A stretch of DNA of 64,000 bases from Pelosinus sp. IPA-1 (GTDB lineage Bacteria; Bacillota; Negativicutes; DSM-13327): NCBI RefSeq assembly GCF_030269905.1, contig NZ_BSVC01000001.1, positions 248,001 through 312,000 on the forward strand. Reading direction: 5' to 3'. This document shows positions 28,679 through 36,252 of this stretch, piece by piece (the stretch's first letter is position 1; every line of letters begins with the position of its first letter). The notes below the pieces were generated by a model that saw only the letters and a program-made list of their open reading frames with translations, was not told the origin of the DNA and did no database searches. The position numbers and the translations under genes were made by a program.

Positions 28679-28888
28679 GTGAATCGAAAATTTGAGTGTA
28701 GTGATTGCGGCGAAGTTTGGGAAGTAGAACCTTGTACAGAAGGGGGCAAACATGGATATGAAATTCCATGCCCAAAATGTAATAGTATGAAGAAAATAAA
28801 ATTGGCACAGGATGGTACGCGCCATGCTTGTGGGGGTCACGGACATCATGGTCATAACCACGGGGGCGGATGCTGTGGCGGTCACTAA
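28679..28888 (+). CDS. Small zinc-ribbon protein with a Gly/His/Cys-rich tail
   Basis: A 69-residue protein. The N-terminal half is a four-cysteine zinc ribbon (CSDCG ... CPKC) and the last 20 residues are almost only Gly, His and Cys (ACGGHGHHGHNH, then GGGCCGGH). Such a tail can hold nickel, zinc or copper, as in some metallochaperones, but I do not recognise the family and propose no specific role. AAGGGGGC precedes GTG 28679. Promoter and terminator are both visible, so it is a single-gene unit. Confidence 0.7.
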   Translation: MNRKFECSDCGEVWEVEPCTEGGKHGYEIPCPKCNSMKKIKLAQDGTRHACGGHGHHGHNHGGGCCGGH

Positions 28889-28900
28889 AACGTATTTTAG

Positions 28901-28939
28901 AAAAAAGGTGTAAGGATTATAATCCTCACACCTTTTTTT
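28901..28939. terminator. Bidirectional terminator between converging genes
   Basis: AAAAAGGTGTAAGGATTA pairs with TAATCCTCACACCTTTTT, followed by T on the plus strand and preceded by A, so it can serve both the zinc-ribbon gene and the SASP-like gene. Confidence 0.85.
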
Positions 28940-28946
28940 CTATATT

Positions 28947-29387
28947 TTATTCGTAGTCGTTGTTAACATCAGATTTAGCAGTCATTGTGCCATATTGTTT
29001 CTTGCTTTGTTGTGTTTGGCTGCTAGTTGCTTGGCTTTGGTTAGAAGTACTAGAAGAATAATCATTATTGGCATCGGATAAGGCGGTCATTGTGCCGAAT
29101 TGACTCTTACTTTGCTGTGTTTGATTGCTGCTAGCTGCTTGGTTTTGGTTGTTAAAGCTATTTGAAAAATTTTGGCTACTGGAGCTAGAATAGTCATTAT
29201 TAGCGTCTGACAAGGCAGTCATTGTACCAAATTTATTTTTACTTTGTTGGGTTTGGCTGCTAGTTGCCTGGTTTTGGGTAGAGCTAGAATAATCATTATT
29301 AGCGTCTGAAGTAGCAGTTAAAGTTCCAAATTGATTTTTACTTGAAGATAATTTACTTTGTTTATTGTTTTGGTTATTTTTGTTCAT
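28947..29387 (-). CDS. Asn/Gln/Ser-rich four-repeat protein, resembles gamma-type SASP
   Basis: A 146-residue low-complexity protein made of four units of the form QQSKxxFGTxTAxSDANNDY, separated by Ser/Asn/Gln-rich linkers of varying length. It lacks cysteine, signal peptide and membrane helices. The repeated QxFGTxxAxx(S/D)AN block and the Asn/Gln-rich linkers recall gamma-type small acid-soluble spore proteins (SspE: QFGTEFASETNAQ), which are storage proteins in the spore core. The GPR protease site TEFASE is not conserved, so this is a resemblance, not an assignment. AAAGGGGGC precedes the ATG. Other possibilities are a spore coat or intrinsically disordered stress protein. Confidence 0.6.
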   Translation of the reverse strand: MNKNNQNNKQSKLSSSKNQFGTLTATSDANNDYSSSTQNQATSSQTQQSKNKFGTMTALSDANNDYSSSSSQNFSNSFNNQNQAASSNQTQQSKSQFGTMTALSDANNDYSSSTSNQSQATSSQTQQSKKQYGTMTAKSDVNNDYE

Positions 29388-29497
29388 AATTGTGCCCCCT
29401 TTTATTTTTGTATTTATGGTGCAATCTTATTTTCCCCTATTTTCTTATTGAATATGTTACTGAAAATCAGCCTTTAATGGGTAACTAAGGAAGAAAA

Positions 29498-29730
29498 TTA
29501 TCCGATGACTAAACCGCTCTAAGATTCCCATCTTCATCTCGTTAACAGTCTGTAATTCCCTGCCCTTGACGACCAGGGAAACAGGCTGTAAATTCGAAAT
29601 AAGTTCGTTCTAAGGGTCTCCGGACCCAAGGCTCACTTATATAAGCGGGAGTTAAGAGCGGTTAAGTTCCTGGATAAGTGTGACTAAGATTCAGATGAGT
29701 TAAAACTCCATCTGAATCAAGTCTTCTTTA
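29498..29730 (-). repeat. Dispersed 233-bp structured repeat R2, copy 1
   Basis: Read on the minus strand it runs from TAAAGAAGACTTGATTCAG to GTCATCGGATAA. Its first three bases are the stop codon of the gene at 29728. Internal pairing includes GATTCAGATGGAG with its complement near the left end, and a long closing stem in which CCGCTCTTAACTCCC pairs with GGGAATCTTAGAGCGG and CTTATCC with GGATAA. Copies 2 and 3 are at 40679-40911 and 60010-60243. No coding frame. Confidence 0.85.
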
Positions 29731-30843
29731 TCCGATCCAATACCAGTTGATAAATAGGGATGTAAATAAGACTAAAAAGAAGGCACTTAGAAAAATATAG
29801 CAATAAAAAATCTTAGAAGGGAGTTGGCCCCAAAATAAATAAAGCGGGAAAATAGGAAGGATAAAGCGAGACATGCTGTATAATGGTAGCTCAGAAGTTG
29901 TAGAGGATAGAGGAATCAAAAACCAAATCCAGCCAATGAGTAAATAGGAAGTGGGAATTTTAAACTGTAATAAAAAGGTGAGGGCGAAAAAGCCTATCAA
30001 CCCGATAATGACAGTAAAGGTATCTAATGCTATGCCAGGCTGACTGTAAGGATTGTTAGAAAAGGTTAGAGGGAGATTCGCCCAAAGATTATACCAAGGC
30101 GGTGCGAAGTGCCTGCCCCAATTTTGTTGGGAATTAACAAATGAAATGGGATCTCCTAGCAAATAAAAGTTATATAGCATATAGAATGATAGTGCGATTG
30201 GCGGAATGAATAAGGGAATTGCTGTAAGAAGAGATTTTCCTGATTTTGGATATTTTTTCCAAAATTCATAGAGTAAAAACAGAAAAAGAAAAATACCTAG
30301 GTTTCTGGTTACGGCAGCAAATGCACCAGCAATTCCTCCATACCACCATTTTTCTAACCTTGAAAAATAGACGCAGAGAAGTGAAAAGGTGATAAATAAT
30401 GGTTCAGTATAAATGCTATTAAGAAAAAGAGAGGTTGGCATCACTGCGTAAGCTACGAGAGCATGGCTTACTTGCCTCTCGGAAAAATCTAAACGAAAGG
30501 TAAGATCCATAATCCAAAAGCTTAAAAAAGTAAATAGATTACAGATTAGTAGTCCTGCAATTGCTATATGTAAACCTAGGTAGGATAATGACTTAATAAA
30601 AAGGGTAAGAAGGGGAAAAAAAACAATCGATTTTGCATTATATCCATGTCCAGCCACATAGGTATACCAGTGAGCGTCCCATTTAATCAGTTTTTCAGTT
30701 GTCGTTGACATTGGGTAAAGGGACTGGTCCACAAAGCCAGCCGGAGGATGGTGCGGTATTATATCAGACATAAAAAAAGCAATACTAATTAATAGTGTAT
30801 GTACGAAGAATGCAAGCCATACACGTTTTGAAGGAAGCCTCAT
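29728..30843 (-). CDS. Membrane mannosyltransferase-like protein (PIG-V/Gpi18 type)
   Basis: A 371-residue integral membrane protein with about nine hydrophobic helices. The periplasmic-loop motif KWDAHWYTYVAGHGY near residues 53-68 and the following FFPLLTL match the bacterial PIG-V/Gpi18-like glycosyltransferases of the GT-C fold, which use lipid-linked sugar donors. It is 19 bases downstream of a dolichyl-phosphate-mannose-synthase-like gene, the expected source of such a donor, so the two probably glycosylate an envelope component. The acceptor is unknown. Its TAA stop coincides with the first bases of repeat R2. Confidence 0.75.
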   Translation of the reverse strand: MRLPSKRVWLAFFVHTLLISIAFFMSDIIPHHPPAGFVDQSLYPMSTTTEKLIKWDAHWYTYVAGHGYNAKSIVFFPLLTLFIKSLSYLGLHIAIAGLLICNLFTFLSFWIMDLTFRLDFSERQVSHALVAYAVMPTSLFLNSIYTEPLFITFSLLCVYFSRLEKWWYGGIAGAFAAVTRNLGIFLFLFLLYEFWKKYPKSGKSLLTAIPLFIPPIALSFYMLYNFYLLGDPISFVNSQQNWGRHFAPPWYNLWANLPLTFSNNPYSQPGIALDTFTVIIGLIGFFALTFLLQFKIPTSYLLIGWIWFLIPLSSTTSELPLYSMSRFILPIFPLYLFWGQLPSKIFYCYIFLSAFFLVLFTSLFINWYWIG

Positions 30844-30862
30844 ATGGTGTTACCCCTTGTGT

Positions 30863-32011
30863 CTAATTCCAGGAAATTTTACTTGGTATCTCTTGGGTTA
30901 CTACTAGTTTTTCCTCTTGTGGATTTACAATTAAATGAGCGACAGACCATGTCCATTTTCGATTCGCCGAAAAATTCCAAAAAGTTGATAGCGCAATACC
31001 AGTTAATTGACCAACATATATACTCCATCCGAGAAAAAGAAAAGTTTGGGTACATAAAGTTGTTATGGCAATGCCAAGGCTAGAGATTAAAGCAAACTGG
31101 CAGAATTGCAGGAGACGTTTTCGAAGAATCTGTTGTTTGCTTCTTTTCCATGTCACTTTATCATTCCATAGAAAGTTATGAAACATTGCGATACAGGAAG
31201 AATTAATGGAGGCAGAAATTTCCTCCATATTAAGCAAAGAAAGACAAATGGTTAAACTTAACAAATTGACGAAAGTCCCTAAAATACCAATGGCACAAAA
31301 GGTGTAGAATCTGCGATCTTCCGCGCTATGCCCCATTAGTTTAATAATATGCTTTAGATAATTCCACTGCTCTTTGAAATTCATTTTAGATTCTCCAGCG
31401 TCTCGGGCAACAAAGGTATAAGGTATTTCATGTACAGTCTGGTACTTGCCTTTTACGAGAATTTCAATTAAAATTTTCCAGCCAATGGGATTTAAGTGGG
31501 CTTGGTCGATAACACTTCGCTGAAAGCCGAAATACCCACTGGTTGAATCAGAAATGGAGCGTAACTTCTTAATAGAGAGATAACCGATGCCTCTAGCAAT
31601 CCCTGATACTAGTTTTCTAAATAGGTTTAACCCCCCGTCAGAGCCCCCCGGTATGAAACGGCTAGGAATTACAATATCTGCGCTGGCTAATCTTTTTAAA
31701 ATTAAGGGAAGCAACTCGGGAGGATGCTGTAAATCGGCATCCATCACAATGATCTGATTACCTTGAGAGTGAAGAAAACCGTTAACTACAGCAGAAGCTA
31801 AGCCGCGTTCATTTGTCCTATGAATATATTTAATCTCTTTGTATTCTTGGGATAGTTCTTCTAATATAGTGGGAGTATCATCTAGACTATCATCGACAAA
31901 AACAATTTCGTAGAAATAGTTTTCCTGCTTTAATAAATTTATAATCTTCGTTGCAAGTATTCTAACGTTATTCTTTTCATTAAATGTGGGAATTATGATG
32001 CTAAGATCCAT
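30863..32011 (-). CDS. GT2 polyprenyl-phosphate glycosyltransferase fused to a GtrA-like domain
   Basis: A 382-residue protein. Residues 1-235 are a dolichyl-phosphate-mannose-synthase-like GT2 domain (IIIPTFNEKNNV, VDDSLDDT, MDADLQHPPE, SGYFGF). The C-terminal 130 residues hold four membrane helices of the GtrA family, including FLWNDKVTW and FWNFSANRKWTW. This fusion transfers a sugar from a nucleotide donor to polyprenyl phosphate and may flip it, supplying the GT-C enzyme encoded next. ATG 32011 has GAGG at 6 bases; the longer frame from 32053 lacks a site. Confidence 0.85.
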   Translation of the reverse strand: MDLSIIIPTFNEKNNVRILATKIINLLKQENYFYEIVFVDDSLDDTPTILEELSQEYKEIKYIHRTNERGLASAVVNGFLHSQGNQIIVMDADLQHPPELLPLILKRLASADIVIPSRFIPGGSDGGLNLFRKLVSGIARGIGYLSIKKLRSISDSTSGYFGFQRSVIDQAHLNPIGWKILIEILVKGKYQTVHEIPYTFVARDAGESKMNFKEQWNYLKHIIKLMGHSAEDRRFYTFCAIGILGTFVNLLSLTICLSLLNMEEISASINSSCIAMFHNFLWNDKVTWKRSKQQILRKRLLQFCQFALISSLGIAITTLCTQTFLFLGWSIYVGQLTGIALSTFWNFSANRKWTWSVAHLIVNPQEEKLVVTQEIPSKISWN

Positions 32012-32117
32012 GTGAATCCTCATCCTTCCGTATCCGATATCTTTTTCTTTCATTAGTTTTTTACGATTTGTAGTCTGTTTATCCGAGGTAAAAAATGGTC
32101 TTACATAGTATAAAAAT

Positions 32118-32147
32118 AAAACAGCAGCACATTAGTGCTGCTGTTTT
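32118..32147. terminator. Palindromic terminator abutting R1 copy B
   Basis: AAAACAGCAGCAC and GTGCTGCTGTTTT form a perfect 13-base stem with a 4-base loop. Read on the minus strand it can terminate the AraC gene. On the plus strand its T-run ends one base before R1 copy B. Confidence 0.8.
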
Positions 32148-32148
32148 A

Positions 32149-32245
32149 CGGAATCAGAAAGTATAACACTTTCTTGATTCCAAGTAAGAACGACTAAGGC
32201 TTCTGCCTGCGTCCGAGGACTTGGCACAAGCCAAGTCTTTTCTTA
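32149..32245 (+). repeat. Dispersed 97-bp structured repeat R1, copy B
   Basis: Nearly identical to copy A (6095-6191) across 97 bases; differences include AAAACT/AACACT in the first loop and TCTG/TCCG in the middle. Same two hairpins. It lies between a terminator hairpin and the stop of the AraC gene. Confidence 0.85.
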
Positions 32246-32256
32246 TTTTTATACTA

Positions 32257-33126
32257 TTACTGTTTAATTCGGTATTGGGCAGGTGTAACTCCAGCATTCT
32301 TTTTAAACAGCTGACAAAAGTATGATACATTACCAATGCCAATTTGATTGCAGATTTCCTGTAAAGGTAAGGACGTAGTCCTTAGTAACAAAGAGGCTTC
32401 CCGCAGGCGGCGATAGGTAAGATATTCAGTAATGGTACTTCCTGTAGCTTTGCGAAAAAGATGGGATATGTGAAAGCGAGACAAATGGAGTTCTTTTGCT
32501 AGAGATATCAATGAAAATTCTTCGTGGTAATTTCTATCGATCCATCTCATAACCTGTTCGGCGTAATGAATGTGGCGAAGTTCAACTTCTCTTTCAGTCT
32601 GATTTTGGACAGTCCATTGATTTTTTACTGTATTTAAAAAAAGCATAAAAAATAGAGAAAATCCTTCTGTAACCTCCAACTCTTTCTGGCGAGAAGCATA
32701 TAAATTGAAAAAAGTGCTAAATTCAGAGGGGTTGTCAACCTGAATGACTTGGCAATCCAGGTTACTTTGCCATAAATATTGAAAAAAGCGATATAAAATA
32801 GTAAAGCTTTGCATGTAAGAATTGACAGTAGACGGTTCTAGTAATAGCTTGGAGCGAATATAAAAAGTTTCTTCTGGTATGTCAGCCTTTACTCTATGAA
32901 GCTGAAAGGGTTGAAAATACATCAGTGATCCTGGCTTAAAGGGATAAATATTTTGATCAATAATGGCCGAGCCTTCTCCCTGCTCTACATAAATAAATTC
33001 CATGCCAGGATGGGAATGGAATTTATCCCAGAGATTTTTGGAAGATGTAGTATGTTCATGAATGAATTGATGTGGGTTTGCATTCAGTTCAAAGTTAAAA
33101 TCGTCCAATGTAGACAAATAAATCAC
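32257..33126 (-). CDS. AraC-family regulator with cupin sensor domain
   Basis: About 289 residues. An N-terminal cupin (KFHSHPGMEFIYVEQGEG ... FKPGSLMYFQPFQLHRV) binds a small effector, and the C-terminal hundred residues carry two AraC helix-turn-helix motifs (SLISLAKELHLSRFHISHLF; LQEICNQIGIGNVSYFCQLF). The start is uncertain: GTG 33126 and TTG 33117 follow the G-rich GTGGGGTG, while the longest frame (ATG 33171) has no site. It faces the decayed KdgF-like and TRAP genes divergently, so it may be the orphaned regulator of a lost uronate or related uptake locus. Confidence 0.8.
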   Translation of the reverse strand: MIYLSTLDDFNFELNANPHQFIHEHTTSSKNLWDKFHSHPGMEFIYVEQGEGSAIIDQNIYPFKPGSLMYFQPFQLHRVKADIPEETFYIRSKLLLEPSTVNSYMQSFTILYRFFQYLWQSNLDCQVIQVDNPSEFSTFFNLYASRQKELEVTEGFSLFFMLFLNTVKNQWTVQNQTEREVELRHIHYAEQVMRWIDRNYHEEFSLISLAKELHLSRFHISHLFRKATGSTITEYLTYRRLREASLLLRTTSLPLQEICNQIGIGNVSYFCQLFKKNAGVTPAQYRIKQ

Positions 33127-33306
33127 CCCACTAACTAAATTACATATAACAATATAACAACATTTTAACACAATCTTCAGTTAATGTAATAGACAATATT
33201 TCGATTATACTAAAAATAGAAATAGTCGCAGAATTTGTAAATTCCTAAGGGTATTAAAGGATGCGATAAAGAAGGATATGTATGATTATAACAAGGAGAC
33301 TGTTAT

Positions 33307-33402
33307 TATGCTGCTAAAAATGTGTTGCATGGTGTCGTTGCCTTAGAAGAGGATTCTATTTTAATAGATTCGTTTACGCTAATACGGCAGGATTTCTCAT
33401 AA
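33307..33402 (+). pseudogene. 3' fragment of a KdgF-like cupin gene
   Basis: A 31-codon open stretch reading YAAKNVLHGVVALEEDSILI then DSFTLIRQDFS and a stop. This matches the C-terminal pattern of KdgF-type cupins (NVPHGVVALED, LIDxFxPxRxDF), which linearise unsaturated uronates from pectin or alginate. No start, site or N-terminal cupin half is present upstream, so it is a remnant. Confidence 0.55.
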
Positions 33403-33481
33403 AAAGAAGCATTAGTAACTAATCTTTAATGAAGCTACATTGCTATAATATTTCGGTTAAAAAGTATAAAGAGAGATAATT

Positions 33482-34223
33482 GTGAGTAAAAATCGATGGA
33501 GTATTTTAGTTGCTTTATCATTGTTTCTAGTTTCGTCTTTGGTAACAGGCTGTAGTTCTAGTGCAACTAAAACTCAAATAAACATTGTTTTAAAAGCGGC
33601 AGATGTTCAACCTGAAGATTACCCAACTACTATGGGCTTAAAATATATGGCAAAACTTCTTGATGAAAAAACCAAGGATGTATCAAATTAGAAGTGTATG
33701 CAGGGGGCAACTTGGCGGAAAAAAAGAAACCATTGAAATGCGCAAATGGGATCCTTGCAATTAATCGTATTAGTGCATCGCCACTAGTTGGTTTTGTTCC
33801 TGATTCGGCTGGATTATGGCTTATGAACATATCCCTCAAAATATTGCAGCAGGAATATCATCAGTTACAAAGAATCCTATACATGTACTGATGATTATTA
33901 ATGCATTTGTACTAATTGTTGGATTCTTTATGGATCTAGCGGCTTCTATTTTGATTCTCACTCCTATCTTTTTACCTATAGCTATGAGTATTGGTATGGA
34001 TCCTGTTCATTTTGATATTATGCTATTACTAAACTTATCAATTGGCTTGGTTCATCCGCCTGTAGGAAGGGCTTTGTTCGTTGGGTGTGCGATCGCAAAA
34101 TGCAGTCTAGAAAGTACTGTAAAAGTGGTGCTCTTATTTATCCCGGTTTTGATCGCTGTCCTTTTGTTAGTAGCTTATGTTCCAGCAGTTACAATGACTT
34201 TGCCTAAAATGTTTATGCCCTAA
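33482..34223 (+). pseudogene. Decayed TRAP transporter: DctP start joined to DctM end
   Basis: The frame at 33482-33691 encodes a DctP binding-protein N-terminus: lipoprotein signal (lipobox VTGC), then ADVQPEDYPTTMGLKYMAKL. After a stop, DctP-like sequence continues in shifted frames (LEVYAGGNL; ETIEM; GSLQLNRISASPLVGFVPD, partly spliced across frames) to about 33815. The frame 33816-34223 then encodes 135 residues of a DctM permease C-terminus (NAFVLIVGFFMDLAASILI, LTPIFLPIAMSIGMDPVHF, GLVHPPVG). The rest of DctP, all of DctQ and most of DctM are missing, so an internal deletion plus frameshifts inactivated the operon. Confidence 0.8.
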
Positions 34224-34264
34224 GTGGGACAGATTTTTTCAGATTTATGGAGGTGGAATAAAAG

Positions 34265-36109
34265 TTGATTCGAATTGCCCGCCGCCTTCTTATTGGAAAG
34301 CCGCTTCATAATAAAGAAATCATGCATGAGCGGCTGCCCAAATGGAAAGCCTTGTCTATTTTCTCATCTGACGCATTATCATCCGTTGCATATGGGCCAG
34401 AGCAGGCCCTACTCGTATTAGTGGCGGCGCAAGGGATTGTTGCATATGGCTATTTGTCCCCTGTTATTATCGCAGTATCCGTTCTTTTGCTTATTGTAGT
34501 ATTATCTTATGTCCAAGTTTCCAGGGCAAATCCTGAAGGCGGAGGCGCCTACGCTATTGCAAAGAAAAATATTGGTGAATTTCCAGCCTTAGTTGCTGCA
34601 GGAGCCGTTTTCGCTGATTATGTATTAACGGCGGCAGTTAGTGTTGCTGCTGGTACAGCTGCGATCGTATCGGCTTTTCCTGCTTTAGCGGGGAAGGAAA
34701 TAGGAATTGATTTAGCAGTCTTATTCTTTATTCTTATGTTGGTTAATTTACGAGGTTTGCGTGAATCTTCGACTGCATTTGTGTATCCTACCTATGCCTT
34801 TCTGCTGGGGATGGTAGTGCTAATCTGTACTGGAGTTTACCAAGCTTTTACTAGTGATGTCGCCCTCATCCCAACAGCATCATTGGAAAAACAGCCTATG
34901 AGTATGGCCATGTTATATATTGTTCTGAGGGCTTTTGCCAATGGTTGTAGCTCTATGACGGGGGTAGAAGCAATTGCTGATAGTGTGCCCTTGTTTAGAA
35001 AGCCAGAAGCGAAAAATGCCATTACGACAACTTATTGGATGGCAGGGATCTTAGTTACTATGCTTGGCGGCGTTACCTTCATGATGATGCATTTTCACAT
35101 AAGCCCGATTCTAGAGGTTACCGCCCTATCTCAGCTTGCTGAACGTATTTTCGACCGGTCATTTTTATATTATTACATACAACTTACAACCATGGTAGTA
35201 TTATATTTGGCAGCGAATACAGCATACAATGGTTTGCCAGTACTGCTATCAATTGTTGCGAAAGATGGGTACTTACCAAGGTACCTTAGCTCCCGGGGTG
35301 AACGCCTAACTTTCTCTAATGGGATTATCGTGATCACTGTTTCGGCAGCAGCTCTTATCGTTGCCTACGGCGGACAATTAGATCATTTGATCGCATTATA
35401 CGCGATTGGTGTTTTTATTTCCTTTACCATAGCCCAATGCAGCATGGTAGTGCATTGGAAAAGGGAAAGGGGAAGAGGTTGGTTAGTGCGAGCAATTGTA
35501 AATGGTATTGGGGCTTTAGCAACTGGTTTGGTAGTTTTCATCATAACGTTAACCAAATTTAGTCATGGTGCCTGGGCAGTATTAGTCTTTATTCCATTAA
35601 TGGTTTTTATTTTCAAAAAAATTCGGGCCCACTATGACGATATGGCAGAACAATTACATCTGCCTTTAGACGTTAAACTAGAAAATGATGATGAGGCAGT
35701 CGGAAGAAACTTTGTCATTGTGCCTATTTCCTCCCCAACGCGTGTAGTTTATGAATCCCTTAAATTTGCAAAAACGCTTAGTAAGGATATCATTGTCTTA
35801 CATATTGCAAAAGATGATGAAAGTGCAGCGAGAGTACAAGTAAAGTGGGAAGAGTGGAATCCTGGCATGGATTTGGAAATCATTCAATCGCCTTATCGCC
35901 TTACGATCCAGCCACTCCTGGATTATGTGGAAGAGTTAAAGAAGAAGAAAAATCCTGAAGATTATATTACTGTTGTCATTCCCGAATTCGAAACGAGAAA
36001 ATGGTGGCACAGACTGCTGCATAATCAGACAGGTTGGATTCTACATGCTATGTTAGTTATAAAGGAAAATGTAAGTGTGACGACCATTCCCTATCACTTA
36101 AACAAGTAA
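34265..36109 (+). CDS. KimA-like APC-family potassium transporter
   Basis: A 614-residue membrane protein: about 12 helices in the first 430 residues, then a cytoplasmic domain of about 150. It resembles Bacillus subtilis KimA (YdaO, 607 residues) in RRLLIGKPL at the start, LSIFSSDALSSVAYGPEQ, ANPEGGGAYAIAKKNIGE and LRGLRESSTAFVYP. KimA imports K+ with protons and is inhibited by cyclic-di-AMP. A general amino acid permease of the APC family is the alternative. TTG 34265 has TGGAGGTGG at 8 bases. The kimA riboswitch of Bacillus is not visible; upstream sequence is the TRAP remnant. Confidence 0.78.
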   Translation: MIRIARRLLIGKPLHNKEIMHERLPKWKALSIFSSDALSSVAYGPEQALLVLVAAQGIVAYGYLSPVIIAVSVLLLIVVLSYVQVSRANPEGGGAYAIAKKNIGEFPALVAAGAVFADYVLTAAVSVAAGTAAIVSAFPALAGKEIGIDLAVLFFILMLVNLRGLRESSTAFVYPTYAFLLGMVVLICTGVYQAFTSDVALIPTASLEKQPMSMAMLYIVLRAFANGCSSMTGVEAIADSVPLFRKPEAKNAITTTYWMAGILVTMLGGVTFMMMHFHISPILEVTALSQLAERIFDRSFLYYYIQLTTMVVLYLAANTAYNGLPVLLSIVAKDGYLPRYLSSRGERLTFSNGIIVITVSAAALIVAYGGQLDHLIALYAIGVFISFTIAQCSMVVHWKRERGRGWLVRAIVNGIGALATGLVVFIITLTKFSHGAWAVLVFIPLMVFIFKKIRAHYDDMAEQLHLPLDVKLENDDEAVGRNFVIVPISSPTRVVYESLKFAKTLSKDIIVLHIAKDDESAARVQVKWEEWNPGMDLEIIQSPYRLTIQPLLDYVEELKKKKNPEDYITVVIPEFETRKWWHRLLHNQTGWILHAMLVIKENVSVTTIPYHLNK

Positions 36110-36125
36110 TTCTATAGCTAAATGA

Positions 36126-36222
36126 TAAGAAAGACTTGGCTTAGGCCAAGTCTTCAGACGCAGGCAGAAGCCTTAGTCGTTCTTACTTGGAATCAAGGAG
36201 GTGTTATACTTTCTGATTCCGC
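36126..36222 (-). repeat. Dispersed 97-bp structured repeat R1, copy C
   Basis: Minus-strand copy with the same ends and length as copies A and B but more substitutions; the left hairpin is weaker (CCTCCTTGATTCC instead of CTTTCTTGATTCC). Right hairpin GACTTGGC-ctaa-GCCAAGTC is kept. It fills the gap between two converging genes. Confidence 0.82.
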
Positions 36223-36223
36223 A

Positions 36224-36252
36224 AAAAGCCCATATCCTTTTAGGATATGGGC
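36224..36252 (-). terminator. Terminator of the two-component system, abutting R1 copy C
   Basis: On the minus strand GCCCATATCC pairs with GGATATGGGC, followed by five T; the loop contains the kinase stop codon. R1 copy C begins one base after the T-run. Confidence 0.85.

Noticed and set aside
29388-29497. Sigma-G promoter of the SASP-like gene
   Set aside because: A CATATTC resembling the -10 occurs, but no matching -35 at 16-18 bases; too weak to annotate.
30844-31083. 79-codon plus-strand frame
   Set aside because: Antisense to the well-supported GT2-GtrA gene; a shadow frame.
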